A DNA stretch of 8,301 nucleotides from Phycisphaerae bacterium. GTDB lineage: Bacteria > Planctomycetota > Phycisphaerae > Sedimentisphaerales > SM23-30. The notes under the pieces were generated by a model, which did not search any database, was not told the origin of the DNA, and worked only from the letters and a program-made list of their open reading frames with translations. The position numbers were made by a program, and so were the translations under genes. The stretch lies in assembly GCA_021736565.1 (NCBI GenBank), contig JAIPFO010000156.1, positions 1 to 8,301 on the forward strand. The letters are read 5' to 3'. Of the stretch, positions 1 through 6,163 are shown one piece after another (position 1 is the stretch's first letter; each line of letters opens with the position of its first letter).

Positions 1-36
1 AAACTGACGCCGGGCTTTATGCTGCGCACAAATATT

Positions 37-65
37 TTGACCGAAATGGAATCTCTCGATATAAT
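37..65 (+). promoter_or_regulatory. Orphan sigma70-type promoter firing rightward
   Basis: The -35 box TTGACC (37-42) is separated by 17 bases from a perfect -10 box TATAAT (60-65). Transcription would start near 72. A perfect short palindrome, CAGCT-ATA-AGCTG (84-96), lies just downstream of that start and could be an operator. No convincing protein gene follows on this strand; the transcript would run through repeats R1 and R2 to the hairpin at 412-442. The boxes are seen directly; activity is inferred. Confidence 0.5.
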
Positions 66-167
66 CACATTTATGTCATAAGTCAGCTATAAGCTGTCAA
101 AGAGCAAATATCGTGCCGAACAGGATTGCCCTTCGGGTCGTTATGGAAAGATAGGCAATTTAACACC

Positions 168-270
168 CACGTCAAAAATTATTTCTCGGCTTTAAAACGC
201 CTTAAGATGCGGAAAATGGACTTTCAAAAATATCTCCATCCGTTCATCTGCGTTAATAAGCTTCCGCCGA
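168..270 (+). repeat. Dispersed repeat R1, copy 1
   Basis: The segment 168-231 aligns with 4452-4520 at roughly 80% identity by eye with a few short gaps. Shared blocks include GTCAAAA, TTAAGATGCGGAAAA and TTCAAAAATA. Weaker similarity continues to about 270, where both copies read GCGT, then AAT, then AAGCTT. The right half (TTCATCTGCGTTAATAAG) resembles the widespread ATCTGCGTTAAT-type intergenic repeats of environmental bacteria, a comparison made from memory. No coding function is evident. Confidence 0.6.
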
Positions 271-308
271 AGGTCGCAGATCAGCCTTTGGATGGCGGTC
301 CCCTAAGC

Positions 309-371
309 GGCCTGAAAGGCCAAAGTAACATAGCCCAGGGCAAACGGTCGCAGCGATCGACGCCCTGGGTT
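309..371 (+). repeat. Dispersed repeat R2, copy 1 (CCCAGGG/CCCTGGG hairpin)
   Basis: This 63-base element recurs at 7187-7249. Shared landmarks in order are CCTGAAAGGCCA, TAGCCCAG, GGTCGCAGCGA and CGCCCTGGGTT. It contains a small hairpin, GGCCT-GAA-AGGCC (309-321 area), and a larger inverted repeat, GCCCAGGGC (333-341) with GCCCTGGGT (362-370). The second arm can pair instead with ACCCAGGGC at 408-416. Elements of this CCCAGGG type are, from memory, frequent in planctomycete intergenic DNA. Whether they are mobile or act as RNA structure is unknown. Confidence 0.7.
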
Positions 372-405
372 CAGGAATCCCGAACGAAGCTGTCTGCTGT
401 TTAAG

Positions 406-600
406 TTACCCAGGGCCGTGGGCGTTTGCTTCCGGCCTTTTTAAATCTGTAATAATCTCAATCACCACCGCTTTCTGCTCCTCTGATAGCCCCTCCCAGG
501 CCTCTATTCTCTGTCGTAATCTATTGTCCTGTTGCGCGCAGAAGGATAGGGATTTGGCATAGTCGACAATGTCAGATTCCGTAAGTTCTTTATTTGACAA
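406..600 (-). CDS. Possible small hypothetical protein (64 aa), doubtful
   Basis: I do not recognise this ORF. Its translation is hydrophilic and helix-like, rich in Glu, Gln, Asp and Arg, with no signal peptide or membrane segment, which is more protein-like than the shadow ORFs around it. The start would be TTG (598-600), preceded by AGGGG at seven bases. That AGGGG is one arm of a perfect hairpin, AGGGG-CAA-CCCCT (600-612), whose other arm runs into the start codon, so the ribosome site would be masked. An in-frame stop at 640-642 limits any extension. The last residues are encoded by DNA next to repeat R2 and overlap the terminator-like hairpin. It lies downstream of the terminator of the large gene, so it would need its own promoter, and none is clear. 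It may be a degraded fragment. Confidence 0.33.
   Translation of the reverse strand: MSNKELTESDIVDYAKSLSFCAQQDNRLRQRIEAWEGLSEEQKAVVIEIITDLKRPEANAHGPG
412..442 (+). terminator. Terminator-like hairpin, rightward
   Basis: The stem GGCCG (414-418) with CGGCC (433-437) is extended by a G-T and an A-T pair, has a 14-base loop, and is followed at once by TTTTT (438-442). It would end transcription from the promoter at 37-65. It overlaps the 3' end of the doubtful leftward ORF at 406-600, so the two readings compete. Confidence 0.35.
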
Positions 601-670
601 GGGGTTGCCCCTGCAATGGATGGCCGGCAGCGGTAGAAACTATGATATCTCATTGAGGTCAGGTGGATTG

Positions 671-714
671 AAAAACCCCCATACCTCACTCTTTAGGTGG
701 TGGGTTATGGGGGT
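671..714 (-). terminator. Intrinsic terminator of the large secreted-protein gene
   Basis: On the minus strand a perfect nine-base inverted repeat, ACCCCCATA with TATGGGGGT (plus-strand 706-714 and 675-683), encloses a 22-base loop and is followed at once by a T run (plus-strand A at 671-675). It sits 53 bases beyond the stop codon of the 767-4258 gene and is oriented to end its transcript. Confidence 0.7.
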
Positions 715-766
715 ATGGAGGTCGGTTGGATTGTTTTTTTTTGCCGCTGAAGAAGTAAAATCTTAT

Positions 767-3700
767 TTAGGGATAAAGGTAAAAACCGGGTCTCTTTTCC
801 GTTAACGGTACAGAAACGGTTTCGTTGAAAGTGCCAAAGTTGACACTGAAATTAACCTCACTGCCCTGGTCGCCGATAGCAGCCTTTTTTATTACGACCT
901 TATAAGTACATTTTTCCAGTGAAAACATGGCTACCGCAACCGAGCTGTCGCTGCCCCTGGGTTTTTTGTATTTGAATGCCGTTTTATTGCCGATTTTAAA
1001 CAGGTCATCGGCCGGTAGAGTTACACTATAGCTACCAAAGGTTATCACGACATCTTCACTGGCAATATCGACCATATTATCCAGTACCGCGATACTGCCC
1101 TGGATAGTAAATACGTCCGTGTCTTGTTTCTTGCCGAGTCTGAAATTCACCTTGTCAGCAGTTAATGCATCTTCATAGCCTGACATAAACTGTATCGGTA
1201 CGGATTTACTCCCGTTAACGACATCCGATTCGCCGCTATCGTAAGCCATGCCTTTTCCAAAGTAACTGCCAATGTGTATTTCCAATGTAACCAGATCCTT
1301 TAACCCGGTAAGGTCAAGGTTATTACCGGCAATTGTAAACTTGCCGTTCTTCAGGTTAAGGCTCATTACAGTGATACGTCCCGGTTCCCCTTTTAATGCT
1401 CTCGCCTTATAGGTGATATTCGTTCGTTTTGAATTTATTTTAACAAGTGCGGGATCCAAAACTTCCTGGTGGCCTACCGTCGGCTCCGAACCGTCGGTTG
1501 TTAAGTTTACACTTATGTCGGTGGCCTCGTTAGATTCATCCACTATCACACTGAGAGAGTCCATATCGAGAGTGCCAGTTATACGAAATGAATCGAGACT
1601 GTCACGTGTTTTGCCGGCCTTAATGAGGCATTTATTGAGTATGACGAGGTCCGCCGTTTGATCAAAAAGAACACTAATGGTCTTATCCGAATCCATTATA
1701 ACTGTAATGGTTTCTTCTGTGGATAACAAGGTGTTGTTTTGGTCATACCAGCCTTTAACATGATAACCCTCGTCAGGTGTAGCGGTTATTTCCACGACAC
1801 TATCGGCATTATACCCACCCGATAAGGCTGGTAAAATGCCATGACCATCGGGGGCGAGGGTCGTCAGGTAATTTATATTGGGCTCAAATTCGACAATAAC
1901 TTCTTTGTCGGAATCGATCGTTACCGTGTTGCTTACAACCACGCTGCTGTCATCATCGGTGCCGGTCCACGACTTAACACGGAATCCTTCGTCGGGTTCA
2001 GCGACAAGGCTTACCTGATAGCCGCCTCGGTAAAGTCTACTTTCCGGACTGACCGAGCCATTGCCCAGTGGCGTGATGGTGAGTTGATATTTCTCAATTG
2101 GGATTTCGGCCTGCCAATCGATCCTGGGATAATCAAAGCCATCGTCAATCCTCCAGATATTTTCAGAACCATTTTCGGTTTCACCGATAAAATCCCACCC
2201 GGTATCAGTAAAGAGGTTTTTTGACCAGAGCTGAAGAGTTGTTTTTCCCGTTGCGCCGTTGTTATCATCATCTTCACTGCCCATGCCAGATGTATCAACA
2301 TCCCAAAAACTGAAATCAATGGCACCGTCATTTTCTCCGCAAAAGCCGCCGAGAAGATCAAGCCCGGAGACCGGCCCGGTAGAATAGCCGTTGGTAATGA
2401 TACCATTAAGCATATTCTGTCCACACATGCCGCCGAGAGAGGTGTTACCACTGAGATCACTCATGGTATAACAGTTGTCAATGATGCCATTATTGCTGCC
2501 GCACAGACCGCCAAGGCAGGTGCCTCCATTGATCGTGCCGATAACATAGCAATTGTTAATGTTGCCGCTGTTTTTTCCACACAGGCCACCGAGGTAATTA
2601 GACGTATCGCCACCAATTAGGGTCATATTTTCCATGCCCAGGTTTTTAACTTCCGCATTAGAGCCATAAATTTCACCGAACAAGCCGAGGTAATCATTGT
2701 TAACACCGGCAGTATCGATGGTTAGATTTCTTATCACATGGCCTTTGCCGTCAAAAATACCCTTAAACGGTATGTTATTGAAGTCATCACTGACATCAGG
2801 AGTATCCGGAGCGATCACAGCGGTGGTATAGGTTTCCCCTGCTAAGTCAATATCCGCTGTCAGGATAAAATATTTATTGAAACTTACCGTGTTTTTCCCA
2901 AGATCAGCCAAATCTTGTTTGGTTGCAATCTGGTAAGGGTCCGTAATTGTACCACTACCCCCTGAATAATCGTATTGCTTTGCAGGGGAGAATCTTGTCA
3001 GCAATATATCCCAATTGTCCTCGCCGAGCTCTCCCTTGGAGCCGCCACTGATATAGGCATTGCCAATGGTGTCCACTGCCAGGGTTGTGTTCTCGCCAAC
3101 CTCACCAAGAGCAAGCTCTTTGGTCCAGAGCAGGTTTCCCGCAGAGTCATATCTGGCCAGAAATGCATCCGCATTTCCCTGGACCGCTCCATCGATAAAG
3201 CCGCTCACGTAGGCGTAGTCAGAACCGTCAAGGGCCACAGACGCAAATAAATCATTATTACTCGTGCCGTATTGCCGGGTCCAGAGCCGGTTTCCCGCAG
3301 GATCATACTTGACCAGAAATGCATCCGCATTCCCCTCATTGGCGCCGTTAAGGCTGCCATAGGTTTTGCCGCTAATAAAGATGTTGCCAGAACCGTCCAG
3401 GGCGGCGAAAGTCGAGGAGTCGTTATCGCTTGTGCCGAATTGTTGGGTCCAGATCAAGTTCCCTGCAAAGTCATATTTAGCCAGAAATACATCGGATTGA
3501 CCGGCATTATCCCCACTGAGGCTGCCGAAGGTACTCCCCGTTATGTAGACGCTACCGGCCTGGTCGATCGCCACGGCGGTGTTTACTTCGGCATTGCTCG
3601 TACCGAGCTGTCTCGTCCAGAGCAAGTTCCCTGCGGCGTTATATTTGGCTAGAAATGCATCGGTTTGGCCGGCATTGTCCCCATCGAGGCTGCCGGAGGT

Positions 3701-4258
3701 ACTCCCTGTTATGTAGGCGTTCCCGGCCTGGTCAACGGCAACGGACCTGGAGGAGTCGGATTCACTTGTTCCGAGTTGTTTGATCCAGAGAAAATTGCCA
3801 GATGTGTCATATTTGGCTAGAAAAGCATCTGATGCGCCCACATTGTCCCCGTCGAGGCTGCCGGAGGTACTACCAGTTATGTAGGCGTTGCCGGCCAGGT
3901 CAACCGCAACGGACTGGGACATATCGGATTCACTTGTTCCGAGCTGTTTGATCCAGAGAATGTTGCCAGAAAGGTCATATTTGACTAGAAATGCATCTTC
4001 TTTACCGGCATTCTCTCCGCCGAGATGGCCTTTAGTGGAGCCGCTGATAAGGATGCTGCCCGTAGCGTCCAGGGCCACAGAATTTGACCGATCATAAAAA
4101 TTTGTCCCAAGCTGGCTGGACCAGACGACCTCGTGGGCGTCTTCCGCTAAAGTTGCCGAGACAAACAGGTTTAATGTTAATATCAACACAACCAACGCAT
4201 GTTTTAATAATAAATTTTTAATGATATTAATCCTCCAAAAATACTGAAAATTAAACAT
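767..4258 (-). CDS. Large secreted SBBP/GLUG/InlB-repeat protein (1163 aa)
   Basis: A probable exported or surface adhesin-like protein with no catalytic motif that I can see. Residues about 13-38 form a signal peptide: Lys14 and Lys19, a hydrophobic core, and a likely cut after Ala38 (SATLA). Residues 46-425 hold seven SBBP-type beta-propeller units with Trp at 46, 102, 158, 214, 270, 326 and 378. Residues 430-720 are a GLUG region opening with the SGGSGTITDPYQIAT linker; GLUG units start near 524, 556, 582, 608 and 636. Residues 724-792 and 797-866 are two divergent InlB B-type repeats, each with a PDEG motif. Residues about 876-1163 hold two copies of an unrecognised beta-rich domain. There is no LPXTG, PEP-CTERM or C-terminal membrane anchor, so it is probably released or held by other proteins. 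The ATG at 4258 lacks a Shine-Dalgarno, while a strong GGAGG lies inside codons 8-9, so the true start is uncertain. A clean intrinsic terminator follows. Substrate and partners are unknown. Confidence 0.93.
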   Translation of the reverse strand: MFNFQYFWRINIIKNLLLKHALVVLILTLNLFVSATLAEDAHEVVWSSQLGTNFYDRSNSVALDATGSILISGSTKGHLGGENAGKEDAFLVKYDLSGNILWIKQLGTSESDMSQSVAVDLAGNAYITGSTSGSLDGDNVGASDAFLAKYDTSGNFLWIKQLGTSESDSSRSVAVDQAGNAYITGSTSGSLDGDNAGQTDAFLAKYNAAGNLLWTRQLGTSNAEVNTAVAIDQAGSVYITGSTFGSLSGDNAGQSDVFLAKYDFAGNLIWTQQFGTSDNDSSTFAALDGSGNIFISGKTYGSLNGANEGNADAFLVKYDPAGNRLWTRQYGTSNNDLFASVALDGSDYAYVSGFIDGAVQGNADAFLARYDSAGNLLWTKELALGEVGENTTLAVDTIGNAYISGGSKGELGEDNWDILLTRFSPAKQYDYSGGSGTITDPYQIATKQDLADLGKNTVSFNKYFILTADIDLAGETYTTAVIAPDTPDVSDDFNNIPFKGIFDGKGHVIRNLTIDTAGVNNDYLGLFGEIYGSNAEVKNLGMENMTLIGGDTSNYLGGLCGKNSGNINNCYVIGTINGGTCLGGLCGSNNGIIDNCYTMSDLSGNTSLGGMCGQNMLNGIITNGYSTGPVSGLDLLGGFCGENDGAIDFSFWDVDTSGMGSEDDDNNGATGKTTLQLWSKNLFTDTGWDFIGETENGSENIWRIDDGFDYPRIDWQAEIPIEKYQLTITPLGNGSVSPESRLYRGGYQVSLVAEPDEGFRVKSWTGTDDDSSVVVSNTVTIDSDKEVIVEFEPNINYLTTLAPDGHGILPALSGGYNADSVVEITATPDEGYHVKGWYDQNNTLLSTEETITVIMDSDKTISVLFDQTADLVILNKCLIKAGKTRDSLDSFRITGTLDMDSLSVIVDESNEATDISVNLTTDGSEPTVGHQEVLDPALVKINSKRTNITYKARALKGEPGRITVMSLNLKNGKFTIAGNNLDLTGLKDLVTLEIHIGSYFGKGMAYDSGESDVVNGSKSVPIQFMSGYEDALTADKVNFRLGKKQDTDVFTIQGSIAVLDNMVDIASEDVVITFGSYSVTLPADDLFKIGNKTAFKYKKPRGSDSSVAVAMFSLEKCTYKVVIKKAAIGDQGSEVNFSVNFGTFNETVSVPLTEKRPGFYLYP
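2279..2689 (-). repeat. GLUG repeat array in the large secreted protein
   Basis: Residues 524-660 contain five GLUG-type units opening with LGLFG, LGGLCG, LGGLCG, LGGMCG and LGGFCG, spaced about 32, 26, 26 and 28 residues. Two units also carry a second Cys in an NNCY or DNCY motif. The array ends in SFWDVDTSG, the usual cap seen in planctomycete GLUG proteins as I remember them. GLUG repeats occur in surface proteins and adhesins of many bacteria; the role here is inferred. Confidence 0.8.
2984..4123 (-). repeat. Seven tandem SBBP propeller repeats (168-bp period)
   Basis: The conserved Trp opening each unit recurs every 56 residues (168 bases) five times, then after 52. Each unit follows the pattern W..QLGT, SVAVD..GN.YITGST, DAFLAKYD, GN.LW. 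Units 2 and 3 (residues 102-157 and 158-213) differ at about ten of 56 positions, which points to recent duplication or conversion. Seven units would close one complete seven-bladed propeller (family known as SBBP). The last unit is the most diverged and short. Confidence 0.88.
4232..4236 (-). promoter_or_regulatory. Strong Shine-Dalgarno inside the annotated 5' end
   Basis: GGAGG on the minus strand falls within codons 8-9 of the ORF that begins at 4258. In-frame near-cognate starts follow: ATC (codon 12) after six bases and ATT (codon 13) after nine. Starting there would give a compact signal peptide beginning with Lys-Asn. No ATG, GTG or TTG lies in frame at a suitable distance, and the ATG at 4258 has no such site, so initiation is unresolved. 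Confidence 0.4.
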
Positions 4259-4451
4259 TTATAAAAGTAAAAGAGAACAAATTCGAATAAAAATCCAAAT
4301 ATCGCATGGATTACTTACACTATATCGTACAATTATTGATTCATATTTGGAAAAATATCATTGATAATATTTTAATTCTTTAATTCTTGGGCCTGACTGG
4401 ACCGACATGGTAGTGTAAGATCTATTCTGTAAATTCATAAAGCTTGACTCC
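4259..4451. other. AT-rich spacer upstream of the large secreted-protein gene
   Basis: No gene fits here. The promoter of the leftward 767-4258 gene is expected in this stretch, but I found no -35/-10 pair with good spacing. A TATAGT on the minus strand near 4322-4327 has no matching -35. An imperfect AT palindrome lies around 4356-4373. Confidence 0.5.
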
Positions 4452-4550
4452 CGCGTCAAAAGTCATTTTTCGACCTTAAAATCGCCCTTTAAGATGCGGA
4501 AAACGGGCTTCAAAAATACTTATGACGCTGGCGTCAATTAAGCTTTCTCC
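4452..4550 (+). repeat. Dispersed repeat R1, copy 2
   Basis: This matches 168-270; the strong part is 4452-4520. It sits immediately downstream of the BshC-like gene, and weak similarity runs past its stop codon into its last codons. The left edge is bordered by the inverted repeat TTGAC/GTCAA (4444-4458) and the right edge by TGACGC/GCGTCA (4523-4536). A partial third copy in the opposite orientation is at 7012-7044. Confidence 0.6.
4513..4537 (-). terminator. Possible weak terminator of the GT2/BshC-like operon
   Basis: On the minus strand the palindrome TGACGC-CA-GCGTCA begins at the stop codon of the BshC-like gene and is followed by TAAGTATTTTT. The usable stem is only about five pairs and the T run starts several bases late, so this is a weak call. 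Confidence 0.35.
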
Positions 4551-6162
4551 GCAGCACATTCAAGGCATCCCTTTGAAACAGTCCGAAAAAATATTCCCGG
4601 TCATGGCCGATCGCCGCCTGGTGTAACTGCTGTTGGGCGGATGATATTTGCCGGGTCATATCGTTAGCGACATCGCCGGTTGCCCCCATCAGCTCGGCGT
4701 TTATCGTGCGAATCGTATCGAAATTCCCCTTACGGTCTCGATGAGACGCCCGGATCATCTTCAGATGCACACTTTGACCGATCGCGTTGTCCCGCCGTCC
4801 TAACAGCCCATCTATTTCCGGAGTCCTCTGCGAATTGGCGATATACCGTTGTGGATTATAGTGCAAATCACGCAGCTGATAATGAAGCCGATGGATCGTT
4901 TCCTTCACCTGGGAGACCGAAGGCACATCCCCCAATGGCAGATGCATGGTCGCTGAAACACAGCCGTAAGCCGGCGGACAGACCCCATAAAAATGACGGA
5001 TAAAATCATCGGCCACCAGGTCATAATAGGCCCCGCCGATCCCATGGATAAAGTAATCCGCCAGAAACAGCCGGGCAAAGATCGTCAGCGTCAAAGCCCG
5101 TGGGCGTAATTCCACCTTGTGCTTCCTTAACAGTTTTGAAAGTTCCTCCGGTGTCACCCTCGTCGAATCATTGGTCTGGGGTATGTTTAAGAAAATGCCA
5201 TGCCCGGATGTCCGGTCGATGGATAAACCATCTTGGTCTGTCTTTACAACAAATGGCTGCCGTTCTTGCCCTGCCTCAAAAGCCCAGAACGGCGTTTCAA
5301 TAATTTTATTACCGCGTATCAGATCCGGCATCGGGTGCGTCAAGTCTTTGATCTTCTCGTGCCGGCGAAAATCCCCCAACGCATCATTGTAACACTGCCA
5401 CACCTTCACCGGCTGGAAAATCATATCCGCCGCAAAGCCCATAAAGCTCGCAGAGTTAGACATGAGCGAAACAGGCAAATCCAGCCAGTCAACATCAAAC
5501 GTCTTAGCGATCTGTCGATTAAGCCGGGTCATTAAATCAACCAGCCCCCCCCCCTGCCGGTAGCTTTCCTGCAACTCCCGACAAATCAAACCGATCGGCC
5601 CGGCTAACCCGGCATCAACATCAAGCCGTTCCAACTGACCGATAAAATCCGCCATCTCATCAGCGGTTGGCAATGACTGATATTCCATGGGAAGATCATC
5701 CACGATATTGCCCAGGTGAACCAGGCAAACATCCAGCCCATCTTCCCCTTTAACCGGCACCGCCAAATGAGTGTTTTTCGGAATATCGCTATCGACCACA
5801 AGATTAAGAGCCACCCCGCCTTTCACCCGGCCCAGATACGAAAGGAGAAGGTACTTCACAAACACGCCGCAATGGTTAAACTGACACTGATGACCGGTAA
5901 CGATCAAAGGGCGTTCTTCGAACAGCTCAAAACTTTTACCGTCCAATTCCCCCGTATACCCCCCCGCCATCGCCAGGAGCTCCGTTCGACAATTCTTCCG
6001 CCAACTACTCAGCGACTCTCCAGCGACACAAAGATCATCCGCCAACAATAATTCCCGGTTCCGATCAACCGATGCAACCATATCGCCCAGAAGCGGTTCA
6101 AGGCATACCCCACCGTGACCGGCAGGCTTGGTGATAGAAAAAAATACGGAGGGATTATTCAT
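4534..6162 (-). CDS. BshC-like conserved protein (542 aa), function unknown
   Basis: A soluble protein without signal peptide or membrane segments. The block order resembles bacillithiol synthase BshC, the enzyme that adds cysteine to glucosaminyl-malate. TGHQCQFNHCGVFVK (89-103) matches the AGQQ.G...GP...K block. LNLVVDSDIPKN (119-130) matches the FW.A.EDHD block. GHGIFLNI, then TPEEL and ELRPRAL (320-357), match the EEL...RP region. FIHGIGGAYYDLVADDF (371-387) matches FIGGPGELAYW. The alignment is made by eye from memory of the family, so homology is likely but the same reaction is not shown; the GHQ, HGIGG and LRPRALT blocks recall an uncharacterised planctomycete family. The start is fixed by context: ATG follows the GT2 stop after one base, without a Shine-Dalgarno, indicating translational coupling. 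Codons 203-206 contain a run of ten G (5545-5554), a possible slippage site. At 542 residues it is close to BshC size. Its coupling to a glycosyltransferase suggests work on a sugar-containing substrate. Confidence 0.92.
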   Translation of the reverse strand: MNNPSVFFSITKPAGHGGVCLEPLLGDMVASVDRNRELLLADDLCVAGESLSSWRKNCRTELLAMAGGYTGELDGKSFELFEERPLIVTGHQCQFNHCGVFVKYLLLSYLGRVKGGVALNLVVDSDIPKNTHLAVPVKGEDGLDVCLVHLGNIVDDLPMEYQSLPTADEMADFIGQLERLDVDAGLAGPIGLICRELQESYRQGGGLVDLMTRLNRQIAKTFDVDWLDLPVSLMSNSASFMGFAADMIFQPVKVWQCYNDALGDFRRHEKIKDLTHPMPDLIRGNKIIETPFWAFEAGQERQPFVVKTDQDGLSIDRTSGHGIFLNIPQTNDSTRVTPEELSKLLRKHKVELRPRALTLTIFARLFLADYFIHGIGGAYYDLVADDFIRHFYGVCPPAYGCVSATMHLPLGDVPSVSQVKETIHRLHYQLRDLHYNPQRYIANSQRTPEIDGLLGRRDNAIGQSVHLKMIRASHRDRKGNFDTIRTINAELMGATGDVANDMTRQISSAQQQLHQAAIGHDREYFFGLFQRDALNVLRRKLN

Positions 6163-6163
6163 T

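Larger units (their letters stand above)
72..442 (+). ncRNA. Candidate non-coding transcript (about 370 nt)
   Basis: This stretch lies between a near-consensus promoter and a GC hairpin followed by five T, and has no credible rightward gene. The 92-codon ORF inside it (126-404) translates repeat DNA and looks spurious. The RNA would contain R1 copy 1, R2 copy 1 with its inverted repeat, and a short CCC-TTC-GGG hairpin near 129-137. It could base-pair with transcripts carrying other copies of the repeats. It matches no RNA family I know, and it may equally be the remnant leader of a lost gene. Confidence 0.2.

Noticed and set aside
126..404. Rightward 92-codon ORF
   Set aside because: It is translated repeat DNA (R1 then R2), has no ribosome site and shows no protein-like composition.
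504..689. Leftward 61-codon ORF overlapping the 406-600 ORF
   Set aside because: Its upstream end reads through the terminator of the large gene, and its composition looks random.
734..742. T9 run as a rightward terminator with the hairpin at 675-714
   Set aside because: The run starts about 20 bases after the stem, too far; the same hairpin has a T run directly adjacent on the minus strand.
2011..2460. Leftward 149-codon ORF inside the large secreted-protein gene
   Set aside because: It is an out-of-frame shadow of the GLUG/InlB region, whose own frame carries the recognisable motifs.
3272..3652. Rightward 126-codon ORF opposite the propeller repeats
   Set aside because: It is antisense to the 168-bp tandem repeat; its length is explained by the repeated codon pattern.
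2984..4123. CRISPR array, considered because of regular DNA repetition
   Set aside because: The 168-base period is an in-frame protein repeat with coding variation, not short repeats with unique spacers.
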